This document shows positions 22,836 to 31,493 of a DNA stretch of 33,469 nt, one piece after another. The notes beneath the pieces are model-generated. The model ran no database searches and was not told the origin of the DNA. It saw only the letters and a list, made by a program, of their open reading frames with translations. A program made the position numbers and the translations under genes. This DNA is from Actinomycetes bacterium (GTDB taxonomy: Bacteria > Actinomycetota > Acidimicrobiia > Acidimicrobiales > JABEUL01). The stretch lies in assembly GCA_021852345.1 (NCBI GenBank), contig JAJZNL010000051.1:1-33469 (forward strand), read 5' to 3'. The stretch's first letter is position 1, and each line of letters opens with the position of its first letter.

Positions 22836-24347
22836 ATGACATCTATTTTGGAACCAAAACCACCCGTTGATTTTTCGGTTTCCCCCGAAGAACTTTCCGA
22901 AAGACTTAAGCTAAATAAGGTTGATCTGCCCGCAGAGTTTATCAGTAAATTGAGCGAGCTCAACATTGTAACCGACACCAGCATAAATGAGCTTGCAGAT
23001 CACAGCAGAGATTGGTGGCCTTTGTCTCTGCAGTGGGCTCAAAAAGGGATGGCACCGACTTTCCCGGGAATAGTGGTGTACCCAACTTCGGTTAAAGAAT
23101 TGTCCGAAATCTTAAAGACAGCCTCTCAATTTAAAATTCCCGTGACTCCAGCTGCCGGTAAGTCTGGTGTTTGCGGCGGAGTGATCTGTGTACCGGGTTC
23201 GGTCAGCATTGATTTAAGAAAGTTACGGGAAACTTTTGAGGTGGACGAGGATTCAAGAACCCTTACAGTTTCATGTGGATTTTTCGGGCCTGAAGTCGAA
23301 AAACGCCTGCAGGACGACCACAACTTAACCTTGGGCCACTACCCCCAATCATTTGAGATATCTACGGTTGGCGGCTGGTTGGCATGCAGGGGTGCGGGTC
23401 AGTTATCCAATAGGTATGGCAAGATTGAAGATATGGTCGTATCTCTTAAAGTTGTGTTGGCCGACGGATCTGTTATTACAACGGCGACAAATGCCCCCAG
23501 AGCCGCGATCGGACCCGATTTAAATCAACTGTTTGTCGGATCGGAGGGGACCTTTGGAATTATTGGCGAAGCCACACTTAGACTTCACGAAAAAGCAGCT
23601 TTTATAAAAAAAGTCGCTTACAGCGCAAGCAGTTTTGAAGCTGGATTGAGCTTCTGCCAAAAAGTAATCCAAACTGGAGCCAATCCGGCTGTATTGCGTC
23701 TCTATGATGCCGTTGAGTCTGAGCGAAATTTTAAGCTTGACGACAAAAATATAATAATTATATTGGACGAAGGCAATGAAACTCTTGTGAATGCAAATTT
23801 CGAAGTAGTTGGCTCTTTAGCGGTCGATTTAGAGGTTTTGGAGGAATCTTTGGTTGATCACTGGCTTGAAACCAGAAATGACGTGGACGGATTGGGTGTC
23901 TACACGAAAATGGGAGTATGCCTCGATACCATCGAGATTTCGGCGAATTGGGCAAATCTTTCGCAGATATATCAAGACGTTATAGGCTCCCTCAAAGGTG
24001 TTGAAGGAACAGTAAACGCATCGGCGCATCAAAGTCATGCCTATGTTTCTGGAGCCTGCATCTATTTTACATTTGCGGGGATTACAACTGATCCAGAAGA
24101 TGAAACATTTAACGAGAAATACTATCGAAAATGTTGGGATACGGTCATGAGGATTGTGAAACAACATGGGGGAGCGATAAGCCATCACCACGGAATCGGA
24201 CTTAACAGAAGTCTTTATATGGAGGATGCATTGGGGAGTGCATTTGAAGTATTAAATCGAATTAAGAAGGCTTTGGATCCCGATATGATTATGAATCCCT
24301 ATAAGCTCGGTTTTGGTATAGAAGATATCGCAACAGAGATACCATAA
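22836..24347 (+). CDS. FAD-binding oxidoreductase, alkyl-DHAP synthase (AGPS)-like
   Basis: A 503-residue flavoprotein of the VAO/PCMH family. Its best match by motif is alkyldihydroxyacetonephosphate synthase, which makes the ether bond of ether lipids: the FAD domain (about 76-260) contains PTSVKELSEIL, GHYPQSFEISTVGGWLACRG (about 168-186) and the late HHHGIGLNR segment near residue 449, all AGPS-like. The glycolate/lactate oxidase branch is the main alternative. It sits inside the glycerol operon (2 nt after glpD, 8 nt before the kinase), so a glycerol-3-phosphate or DHAP-linked substrate is likely. Whether it forms alkyl ethers or acts as a dehydrogenase cannot be told from sequence alone. 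Confidence 0.88.
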   Translation: MTSILEPKPPVDFSVSPEELSERLKLNKVDLPAEFISKLSELNIVTDTSINELADHSRDWWPLSLQWAQKGMAPTFPGIVVYPTSVKELSEILKTASQFKIPVTPAAGKSGVCGGVICVPGSVSIDLRKLRETFEVDEDSRTLTVSCGFFGPEVEKRLQDDHNLTLGHYPQSFEISTVGGWLACRGAGQLSNRYGKIEDMVVSLKVVLADGSVITTATNAPRAAIGPDLNQLFVGSEGTFGIIGEATLRLHEKAAFIKKVAYSASSFEAGLSFCQKVIQTGANPAVLRLYDAVESERNFKLDDKNIIIILDEGNETLVNANFEVVGSLAVDLEVLEESLVDHWLETRNDVDGLGVYTKMGVCLDTIEISANWANLSQIYQDVIGSLKGVEGTVNASAHQSHAYVSGACIYFTFAGITTDPEDETFNEKYYRKCWDTVMRIVKQHGGAISHHHGIGLNRSLYMEDALGSAFEVLNRIKKALDPDMIMNPYKLGFGIEDIATEIP

Positions 24348-24355
24348 TATAGGCC

Positions 24356-25846
24356 ATGACCGTTTCACGAGAATTAAATTTGTCGACTTCGGGTGAGTAT
24401 GTGTTGATTATAGACGTGGGAAGTTCGTCTATTAGAGTATCGGCCATAGATCAAAGTTTCGATTTTATTAATACCTATTCGGTTGATTTCTTGCCGGTTG
24501 TTAACTCAGACGGGATTGTCGAATTTAATGCATCCGAACTTAGAAGCAGCGTCTTGTCGTTGTGCGAAGCTGCGATTAACGCTCACGGCACGCCTAAAGG
24601 TATCGCAATAACGAATCAAAGGGCTTCGACAATTGTTTGGGATCGACAGACCGCAGATCCAGTGTTCAACGGAATCAGCTGGCAGGATTTAAGAACAGTC
24701 GGAGATTGTTTGGGTCTGCAAGCCGAAGGAATTAGGCTTGCCCCGAATGTTTCTGCCACTAAATTGGCTTATATTTTAAATCAAGACACAGAAAGCAGGA
24801 AAAAGGATCTGTGTTTTGGAACAATAGAGTCTTATATAATCTTTTTTTTGTCGCACGGTGGAGATAAAAATGGTACACATATTACAGATCCGTCTAATGT
24901 CGCGCTGACTGGCATGTTCGATCCCGACACCTTTGATTGGAGCGACAGGATTCTGTCCAAGTTGGACATCCCTAAAAACATGTTGCCACGGGTTGTTAAT
25001 TCGTGCGGAGAACTTGCCGTTGCCTCTCGGCTCAAAGGTTCACCTCTCATTTGTGGTGCTTTGGGTGATCAACAGGCGTCATTATTAGGTCAGGTCTGCA
25101 TTTCCCCCGGTGATGCAAAAGCTACGTTTGGTACGGGTGCGATGTTGGATCAGCTAATTGACACTAGCCCTAAAATATACGGGCAGAGTCCTAACGGCAC
25201 CATACCCGTTGTAGCATGGAGTCTTCAAAGCAGAATTTATTGGGCTCTTGAGGCCGTCATGCTTGCCGCTGGTTCAAACATACAGTGGCTTAAAGATGGT
25301 TTGGGGTTAATTGATGATGTTTCGCAGGCTAACGATGTAGATCCTGCTGGCTACGTCAATCAGGATGTATTTTTCGTGCCCGCATTGTCGGGACTCGGAA
25401 CACCGAATTGGGATTTTGGGGCTTCCGGCGCTTTTTTTGGATTGAGTTTAGCTACCGATAAAAATAAAATTTTATTGGCAGTTTTAAACGGAATTGCAAA
25501 TTTGGCTGCAGACATGAAAGAAGCCGCGGTCAAGGATTCAACTCTTCCGATTGAATCGCTCAAGATAGACGGAGGAATGACCAAAAATCGTGTGTTCTGC
25601 CAATTGTTGGCGAATGCCTGCCAAATACCCGTGGAGGTTTCTCCAGTAGTTGAAGCCACAACCCTGGGAGCCGCATATTTGGCTTATTATCAACTCGGTC
25701 TCTTCGACGAGTTTTCGGAGATAAAAAATATCAAAAAAATCACCACTTTAGTTGAGCCGAATATGAATTCAAATCGCGATAAGTGGAATGAAGCGAAGTC
25801 GCGTGCATTAAAGTGGATTCCAGAATTATCCGGAATCAGCTTTTAG
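24356..25846 (+). CDS. glpK: FGGY-family carbohydrate kinase, glycerol kinase-like
   Basis: A 496-residue FGGY kinase, most like glycerol kinase, which phosphorylates glycerol to sn-glycerol-3-phosphate. The N-terminal phosphate loop is DVGSSSIR (20-27). ITNQRASTIVWDRQ and NGISWQDLRT match the glycerol kinase core; GDQQASLLGQ lies near 237; and GLGTPNWDFGASGAFFGLS and IDGGMTKNRVFCQLLAN are the C-terminal FGGY signatures. Compared with classic GlpK, several positions differ (GTGAMLDQL for GTGCFLLMN), so a related polyol is possible. It is the last gene of the operon, giving the expected kinase-plus-dehydrogenase route from glycerol to DHAP. No glycerol facilitator gene is in the window. Confidence 0.88.
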   Translation: MTVSRELNLSTSGEYVLIIDVGSSSIRVSAIDQSFDFINTYSVDFLPVVNSDGIVEFNASELRSSVLSLCEAAINAHGTPKGIAITNQRASTIVWDRQTADPVFNGISWQDLRTVGDCLGLQAEGIRLAPNVSATKLAYILNQDTESRKKDLCFGTIESYIIFFLSHGGDKNGTHITDPSNVALTGMFDPDTFDWSDRILSKLDIPKNMLPRVVNSCGELAVASRLKGSPLICGALGDQQASLLGQVCISPGDAKATFGTGAMLDQLIDTSPKIYGQSPNGTIPVVAWSLQSRIYWALEAVMLAAGSNIQWLKDGLGLIDDVSQANDVDPAGYVNQDVFFVPALSGLGTPNWDFGASGAFFGLSLATDKNKILLAVLNGIANLAADMKEAAVKDSTLPIESLKIDGGMTKNRVFCQLLANACQIPVEVSPVVEATTLGAAYLAYYQLGLFDEFSEIKNIKKITTLVEPNMNSNRDKWNEAKSRALKWIPELSGISF

Positions 25847-25888
25847 GAAAATTCAGTTCAAAAAATATAAAATACATGCATAGCTAAT

Positions 25889-25903
25889 TAACAATCATTG
25901 TTA
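25889..25903. promoter_or_regulatory. PerR/Fur-type operator (7-1-7 palindrome)
   Basis: TAACAATCATTGTTA is a perfect 7-1-7 inverted repeat, the same architecture as the B. subtilis Per box (TTATAATNATTATAA). It overlaps the extended -10 promoter of the PerR-like gene that follows, so the regulator very likely controls its own operon. Confidence 0.8.
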
Positions 25904-25914
25904 TAATATAACTT
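25899..25914 (+). promoter_or_regulatory. Extended -10 promoter of the PerR-like operon, leaderless
   Basis: TGTTATAAT (25899-25907) is a full TGN-TATAAT extended -10, which can work without a -35; no -35 is visible. It ends 7 nt before the GTG at 25915, so the message should begin on or next to the start codon. It shares bases with the operator. Confidence 0.7.
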
Positions 25915-26367
25915 GTGAACTCTATATCGAATTTAGTCGACATATACAGACTGACAAATCGAAAAATCACCCCGCAACGGCTGGCAATTTTTAATGTGTT
26001 GGACTCCAATACGGATCACCCAACCGCCGAGGAGATTTACGAACAAGTCAAAAGTCAGATCGGCAATGTGTCCCTAAAGACGGTATACCAAACTTTGAAC
26101 GAGTTGGAGTCTCTGAATCAAATTCAAATCATTGACGTGGGAACTGGTACCAGCAGATACGATCCTAACGTGAATCAGTTACATCATCATTTGGTATGTC
26201 AAAATTGTTCTAAAGTTAAAGATATAGAACTTGATATTTCCGGTGAGATGTTAAAAGCATTTAGCCAAAATAGCGGTGAATTTAAAATTGATAGAGTTGA
26301 AGTAGTGATTAGGGGACTTTGCGAAGTTTGTTTGGGTAAGGGTTCATCGAAGCAGTCAGAATTATAG
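25915..26367 (+). CDS. perR: Fur-family regulator, PerR-like
   Basis: A 150-residue Fur-family repressor. The winged helix (about 1-80) includes HPTAEEIYEQV and VSLKTVYQTLNEL. Structural-zinc cysteines are Cys95/Cys98 (CQNC) and Cys136/Cys139 (CEVC). The regulatory metal site includes His35, Asp83 in SRYDP and His90/His92 in LHHHLVC; Asp rather than Glu in the SRYD position is the PerR feature that favours peroxide sensing by metal-catalysed His oxidation. The neighbour is rubrerythrin, a classic PerR target, and a 7-1-7 operator overlaps the promoter. The GTG start is set by the -10 placed 7 nt upstream. Iron-responsive Fur is the less likely alternative. Confidence 0.88.
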   Translation: MNSISNLVDIYRLTNRKITPQRLAIFNVLDSNTDHPTAEEIYEQVKSQIGNVSLKTVYQTLNELESLNQIQIIDVGTGTSRYDPNVNQLHHHLVCQNCSKVKDIELDISGEMLKAFSQNSGEFKIDRVEVVIRGLCEVCLGKGSSKQSEL

Positions 26368-26403
26368 AAGATAGTTGATTGATCAAACAAGAAAGGAAAT
26401 AAT

Positions 26404-26823
26404 ATGCCATCATTAAAAGGAAGTAAGACAGAAGAAAATCTGAAAGAAGCATTTGCCGGAGAGAGTCAGGCTAATCGAAGATATCTGTATTTTGCTCAAA
26501 AAGCGGACGTAGAAGGTTATCCCGACGTATCTGCACTGTTTAGGTCTGTGGCCGAAGGGGAAACGGGTCATGCTTTCGGACATTTCGATTTTTTGGCTGA
26601 AGTCGGAGATCCAGTCACGGGCGAACCGGTCGGAGCTACCGAAGATAATTTAAGGTCTGCCATTGCCGGCGAAACTTACGAATACACTGAGATGTATCCT
26701 GGGTTTGCAAAGGTAGCACGAGAAGAAGGATTTGATTCAATATCTGAATGGATGGAGACACTAGCTAAGGCCGAAAAAAGCCATGCGGGCAGATTCCAAA
26801 AGGGTTTGGACTCTCTTTCTTAG
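26404..26823 (+). CDS. rbr: Rubrerythrin, diiron domain only
   Basis: A 139-residue ferritin-like four-helix protein. Helices carry the diiron ligands: [15 protein letters not shown] (Glu near 20), [16 protein letters not shown] (Glu/His near 53-56), [15 protein letters not shown] and [11 protein letters not shown]. Rubrerythrins reduce hydrogen peroxide to water. The usual C-terminal rubredoxin domain is absent and the protein has no Cys at all, so electrons must come from a separate donor; the iron-sulfur protein encoded 9 nt downstream is the obvious candidate. The start has GAAAGGAAA just upstream. It is the second gene of the PerR-controlled unit, 36 nt after perR. Confidence 0.93.
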   Translation: MPSLKGSKTEENLKEAFAGESQANRRYLYFAQKADVEGYPDVSALFRSVAEGETGHAFGHFDFLAEVGDPVTGEPVGATEDNLRSAIAGETYEYTEMYPGFAKVAREEGFDSISEWMETLAKAEKSHAGRFQKGLDSLS

Positions 26824-26832
26824 TTAAACACT

Positions 26833-28131
26833 ATGACGACTACCTACGATCCCGCCGATTCGGCCTATGTTAACGAAACCGACTTCGATTCAGAGCTAAC
26901 AAGGGTTTTTGACCTATGTCACGGATGTAGGTTGTGCTTTAATTTGTGTCCGTCCTTTCCGACTCTTTTTAATTTTATTGATGAGCGCAATGGTCAAGTT
27001 GACCAGCTGTCAAGAAAAGAGCGGGATCAGGTAGTCGATGAGTGTTACCAGTGCAAGTTATGTTACGTAAAATGTCCTTATATTCCGCCTCATGAATGGG
27101 ATTTAGATTTTCCTAGACTTATGATGCGAGCACAGGCGGTAAGGGTAGCGAACAAGACCGAATCAAAACAGGAGAGACTTGCTAAAAAGATGTTAGCTAA
27201 AACCGATCTTTCGGGTTCGATGGCCACGCTTGCTTCCAAACTGACAAACGAATTGGTAACCAAGCCCGATACTCCGGTTAGAAAGTTAATGGAAGCCACT
27301 TTGGGGATCAGCTCCAAGAGGTTGCTCCCGCCATATTCCAAACAGCGTTTTTCAAGCTGGTGGAAAAATCGAAAGGTTAGAGGTGTCGAAAATCCGCAAG
27401 ATTCTGTTGCGCTCTTTACTACCTGCTTTGTAGAGTATATGGAGCCGTCTATCGGCAAAAGTGTCGTAAGGGTGCTTGAACACAACGATGTTAGAGCGAC
27501 TAATCCAGCTGGAATTAAATGCTGTGGTGCCCCTTATCTGCATTCTGGTGACATTGATTCATTTGTTAAAGCAGCAAAGTCCAACACGGAACGTTTGGCA
27601 ATAGAAGTTGCTCAAAATAGAAAAATTATTGTAAGTCAACCTACGTGTTCTTATATTATTAAAGAAGATTATCCCAGATATCTAAAGACGGACCAGGCAA
27701 AAGCCGTTGCCGAAAATACTTTAGATATCAGCGAATATTTAATTTCACTTAAGAATGACGAGACAAAGACGCTGAAGACTGATTTTAATGGTGAAATCCC
27801 CGAAAATATAACTTATCATTGCGCATGTCATCTTAGGGCTCAGATGAATGGATATAAAGCTCGCGATCTAATGAAACTGACGGGTGCCAAAATAAACCTG
27901 GTTCAGGAATGTTCGGGAATAGACGGAACTTGGGGGTACAGGAAGAAAAATGCAGACCTGGCACTTAAGGTTAGCGAACCTCTGATTTCTAAGATCAAAT
28001 CGCAAGAAGATTCCGTGGTTACCGGCGACTGCCATTTGGCCAATGTTTCAATTACCGAACAATCTGAAACACATGTAATGCATCCCATAGAGTTAATTGC
28101 TAAAGCCTATGGTATAGACGATAAAGAATAG
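26833..28131 (+). CDS. Iron-sulfur CCG-domain oxidoreductase (GlpC/HdrD-like)
   Basis: A 432-residue protein. Two [4Fe-4S] motifs open it, CHGCRLCFNLCP (Cys29, 32, 35, 39) and CYQCKLCYVKCP (Cys71, 74, 77, 81), followed by two CCG-type domains: TTCFVEYM...GIKCCGAPYLHSGD and HCACHLRAQMNG...ECSGIDGTWG, with a final TGDCHLAN. This is the architecture of GlpC, HdrD and related quinone- or thiol-linked electron carriers. Despite the nearby glp genes, position and spacing (9 nt after rubrerythrin, 36 nt before DUF3501) tie it to the peroxide unit, so it probably feeds electrons to rubrerythrin. The second CCG copy reads ECSGIDG, a variation on the canonical motif. Confidence 0.9.
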   Translation: MTTTYDPADSAYVNETDFDSELTRVFDLCHGCRLCFNLCPSFPTLFNFIDERNGQVDQLSRKERDQVVDECYQCKLCYVKCPYIPPHEWDLDFPRLMMRAQAVRVANKTESKQERLAKKMLAKTDLSGSMATLASKLTNELVTKPDTPVRKLMEATLGISSKRLLPPYSKQRFSSWWKNRKVRGVENPQDSVALFTTCFVEYMEPSIGKSVVRVLEHNDVRATNPAGIKCCGAPYLHSGDIDSFVKAAKSNTERLAIEVAQNRKIIVSQPTCSYIIKEDYPRYLKTDQAKAVAENTLDISEYLISLKNDETKTLKTDFNGEIPENITYHCACHLRAQMNGYKARDLMKLTGAKINLVQECSGIDGTWGYRKKNADLALKVSEPLISKIKSQEDSVVTGDCHLANVSITEQSETHVMHPIELIAKAYGIDDKE

Positions 28132-28167
28132 ATAAATATAGCTACTTTAAAAAGGAGTGTATCTGGT

Positions 28168-28761
28168 ATGGAAGTTTTGACTTTAGGTGATGTGTTAGAT
28201 CTAAGAGAGTACGAGAGAATTCGCGCCGACTATCTTAAAGAAATAATCGAACGAAAAAAACTTAGGCGAGTACATATCGGTCCCATAATTTCTTTACTTT
28301 TTGAAAACAGGGATACCGTAAAGTTCCAGATTCAAGAGATGGCTCGGGCCGAAAAAATAATTACTGACGAAGGCATCCAGGCCGAACTTGACGCCTACAA
28401 CACCTTAATTCCCGGTGACGGTGAATTAAAGGCGACTTTGTTTATAGAGTTAACCTCCGAAGACGAGCTTAAGAATTGGTTGCCTAAATTAGTCGGCATA
28501 GAGAGATCCGTATATATAAGCACGATTCAAGATCCGTTAAAAAAGATATTTTCCGAACCTTTGGTTGATCATGAGCAGTTTTTAACTAAAGAAGAGATAA
28601 CACCAAGCGTTCACTATATTGCGTTTGATTTGAGTATTTACCGTACGGAGGAAATCTTAAATGCAGATTTAATAATTGGGGTGGATCACGCAGAATATAA
28701 ATTCAATCAAACGCTTGATGCATTAAGTGCAGGTAGTATACTGTCGGATTTAACTCAATAA
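28168..28761 (+). CDS. DUF3501 family protein
   Basis: A 197-residue soluble protein of the DUF3501 family, recognised from its start (MEVLTLGDVLDLREYERIR) and the RVHIGPIISLLFENRDTVKFQIQEMARAE core (about 35-63). No catalytic motif or Cys pair is visible and the function is unknown. The family is repeatedly found with rubrerythrin and the CCG-domain iron-sulfur protein; the same order is seen here, as the last gene of the unit. AAGGAG stands about 10 nt before the ATG. A role as partner or scaffold of the rubrerythrin electron path is inferred. Confidence 0.85.
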   Translation: MEVLTLGDVLDLREYERIRADYLKEIIERKKLRRVHIGPIISLLFENRDTVKFQIQEMARAEKIITDEGIQAELDAYNTLIPGDGELKATLFIELTSEDELKNWLPKLVGIERSVYISTIQDPLKKIFSEPLVDHEQFLTKEEITPSVHYIAFDLSIYRTEEILNADLIIGVDHAEYKFNQTLDALSAGSILSDLTQ

Positions 28762-28941
28762 TCAGCGGGTTATGCATCAACGCTCAAACTTCTTATTTGT
28801 TGCCTATAAAAGCAGTTAGAAAAGAATGGATAGATTGCAGTTTGTCCAGCGTGAGTTTTCGGAAGTATTTTGACTAGCCATAGAGCATGACATAAACACA
28901 TTCTGAAAATTGTAAGAAAATAGTTGTCTTGCAGCTTAATT

Positions 28942-30111
28942 TTAGTTGCGGTCAAATAGCTTGGTCACCGCTGCCCGATCAATTTTTTGTATCGCCGTCT
29001 TTGGTAAATCATCTACGAATTGAATTTCTTTGGGAACTGCCCAACTTGCCAATCGGTTTTTAACTGTTTGAATAATATCTTCCGACGTTGCCTTTGAATT
29101 CTTGGACTTTACAACTGCTGCAACAATCTTTTGTCCCCACTTTTGGTCTTTGAGACCCATTACGCAAACACGATCTATTCCATTGATTGACAAAATAATG
29201 TCTTCCAGGGTTTTGGCCCAAATTTTTTCGCCACCGGTATTTATTAAATCATCACGCCTTCCCAATATTTTTAGTCTGTCGTTTTCAAAGTATCCGCAAT
29301 CTGAAGTTACAAAATATCCGTCATGCAATTCGGGGGCTATCCCTTGTTTGGATACAACATATTCGCCTAATGCAGAGTTATACATGCTCCTGTAGGCCCT
29401 TAACAGAGTTGGAGAGTCAATCTCTATAAGTTGGGACCCAGGTTGAATTTTAATTCTAACTCCACGAAGGCATTCTCCTTTGTATACGACACCACCACCT
29501 GATTCGGAAAGTCCGTAGGTCGGAAATACGTTGTCGGGAACGTTGTCTGGTTCGGCCATTCCGCCGATAACTACTGCTTTATAGGAATTGACATTGATCC
29601 TGTCAAGGATGCTGGCAACCAGAGATACCATGTTGTAGCCGTTTGCATTTAGACGCTCCAACTCTGTCTTGTCTGGCGCTTTAATTATTTCTACCTGCAT
29701 GTTCGCGAAATAGGCTCGCATAACAACTCCCAAACCTCCGATATGACTGAGTGGTAGGCATGCTATCCATCTGTCCTCTTTGGGGTTTACTTTAAGAAAT
29801 TCGTTTACCATGGCGCCATGGGCTTTTAAGGAGTCAAATGTATGAATTATAGATTTTGGATAGCCCGTTGTGCCCGAAGTTAATTGAACTAAAGCATCGT
29901 TTGACGACACGCCCACCGAATTGGGCAATGTGTTTTTTCCGTTACTGTCGATTAAGTATTTAGGCCTAATTGACTCAATGGTCTGCTTTTTTAAGGACGG
30001 ACTGAAGCGTTGATCGATGACGAAAACGGCATCTCCACTATCCCAAACCTCTTTAACGATTTGAAGGAATTTGTTGTTTTGGGGTAAATCGACGGCAACC
30101 AGATTCGACAC
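28942..30111 (-). CDS. AMP-dependent acyl-CoA synthetase, MenE-like
   Basis: A 389-residue adenylate-forming enzyme. The P-loop is TSGTTGYPK (78-86); the adenine region is TYGLSESGGGVV; the hinge is LGRRDDLINTGGEKIW (about 281-296); and the C-terminal catalytic Lys (about 376) lies in PKTAIQKIDRAAV. It is short because the N-terminal subdomain is much reduced compared with usual MenE (about 450 or more), as in some actinobacterial o-succinylbenzoate-CoA ligases of menaquinone synthesis. No other men gene is nearby, so the substrate is only suggested. The start is GTG; TAAAAT (30118-30123) lies 6 nt upstream and no Shine-Dalgarno is present, which fits a leaderless message. It diverges from the aldo/keto reductase. 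Confidence 0.8.
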   Translation of the reverse strand: MSNLVAVDLPQNNKFLQIVKEVWDSGDAVFVIDQRFSPSLKKQTIESIRPKYLIDSNGKNTLPNSVGVSSNDALVQLTSGTTGYPKSIIHTFDSLKAHGAMVNEFLKVNPKEDRWIACLPLSHIGGLGVVMRAYFANMQVEIIKAPDKTELERLNANGYNMVSLVASILDRINVNSYKAVVIGGMAEPDNVPDNVFPTYGLSESGGGVVYKGECLRGVRIKIQPGSQLIEIDSPTLLRAYRSMYNSALGEYVVSKQGIAPELHDGYFVTSDCGYFENDRLKILGRRDDLINTGGEKIWAKTLEDIILSINGIDRVCVMGLKDQKWGQKIVAAVVKSKNSKATSEDIIQTVKNRLASWAVPKEIQFVDDLPKTAIQKIDRAAVTKLFDRN

Positions 30112-30380
30112 AAGTAAATTTTAGTGAATTTAAAACCACTGATTGTCTTTATTGGTCTTGTTGGGACAATGGCGGGGGTAGATTTGTGCGCTATTGGATT
30201 GGGATTGCGGTATCCAGGGATATTGGAGAAGATAAATAGTAAAAAGCAGAATCTATGATCCCGGATTTTAGAAAATTGCACAAATGGTAAGCTCGCAACA
30301 AAGGCGTAACAGCGACAGACTTGTACAATCATAGGATCAAAATGTTTCAACGGGGGGATTTTAGCTCTAATATAAAGGTT

Positions 30381-31352
30381 ATGCAGAAAAGAAAACTTGG
30401 AAATATGGAAGTGTCGGCAATTGGATTGGGTTGCATGGGCATGTCAGAATTTTATGGCGTTACCGACGATGAAGAATCAATTAAGACGATAAGAACAGCT
30501 CTGGATTTAGGTTGTAACTTTTTGGACACGGCAGATATGTATGGTCCTTTTAAAAATGAACTTCTAATCAATAAGGCAATTGCAGGCAGAAGAGACGAAG
30601 TTGTTCTAGCGACAAAATTTGGAAATCAACGAGACGAAAACGGTAATTTTTTGGGCGTTAACGGTAAACCTGAATACGTAAAGGCCTCTTGTGAAAATTC
30701 ACTTAAAAGACTTGGTGTCGATTATATAGATCTTTACTATCAACATAGGGTCGATACTACAGTTCCGATTGAAGAAACCGTCGGTGCGATGGCCGAATTG
30801 ATTAAAGAGGGCAAGGTGAAATATCTAGGACTATCTGAAGCGTCGGCGGCGACTATAGTACGTGCCAACAAGGTGCATCAGATTACGGCGTTGCAGTCTG
30901 AGTATTCGTTATTCACGAGAGATCTAGAAGCAGAAATCATTCCTATAATTAAAGAGTTGAATATAGGTTTGGTGCCCTATTCTCCGCTGGGAAGAGGCAT
31001 GCTTACGGGAGCATACAAAAATATTTCTGATTTTGGCCCCAACGACACGCGTTCGACAAGATTTCCCCGGTTCGCTCAGGAAAATTTCGAAACCAATGTT
31101 CAATTGGCATCAAACGTAGCTCAGATTGCCGCAAAATATAATGCCTCTCCAGGACAAGTTGCTTTGGCCTGGGTTCTGGCACAAGGTGATAATTTCGTAC
31201 CTATTCCTGGAACCAAGAGAGTTAAGTACTTACAAGAAAACCTTGGTGCAGCGGAAATTGAGTTGACGCAAAGCGATATTGATTGGCTGTCAGATAACAT
31301 TGAGAAGCCTGTTGGCGATCGATATTTTGATATGGGTACCGTCAACCGTTAG
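30381..31352 (+). CDS. Aldo/keto reductase
   Basis: A 323-residue (from Met at 30381) NADPH-dependent aldo/keto reductase of the YakC/AKR13-like type. The catalytic tetrad is Asp49 and Tyr54 (LDTADMYG), Lys79 (ATKFG) and His122 (YYQHR). The NADP-binding end is [15 protein letters not shown]. The frame is open further upstream: an ATG at 30342 has AGGA five bases before it and a TTG at 30321 is also possible, but homologues start at QKRKLGN-like sequence, so 30381 is preferred with some doubt. The physiological substrate is not known. It stands alone, divergent from the MenE-like gene. Confidence 0.9.
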   Translation: MQKRKLGNMEVSAIGLGCMGMSEFYGVTDDEESIKTIRTALDLGCNFLDTADMYGPFKNELLINKAIAGRRDEVVLATKFGNQRDENGNFLGVNGKPEYVKASCENSLKRLGVDYIDLYYQHRVDTTVPIEETVGAMAELIKEGKVKYLGLSEASAATIVRANKVHQITALQSEYSLFTRDLEAEIIPIIKELNIGLVPYSPLGRGMLTGAYKNISDFGPNDTRSTRFPRFAQENFETNVQLASNVAQIAAKYNASPGQVALAWVLAQGDNFVPIPGTKRVKYLQENLGAAEIELTQSDIDWLSDNIEKPVGDRYFDMGTVNR

Positions 31353-31493
31353 GAATCGCACTGGTTTTGAATTGCACCGATAATAAAATCTTAATATCTA
31401 ATTGGTACTATTTTCGTGTTTGATTCCGGTGCCGTCTTCGGCGTTAAACTGGAATTTAGTTGGCTCATTCTTTAGCAGTCGTCGATGTAGTAA

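Noticed and set aside
26833..28131. Assignment as GlpC of an anaerobic GlpABC complex because glpD lies upstream.
   Set aside because: It is separated from the glp genes by the PerR-like gene and its promoter, there is no glpB, and it is directly coupled to rubrerythrin.
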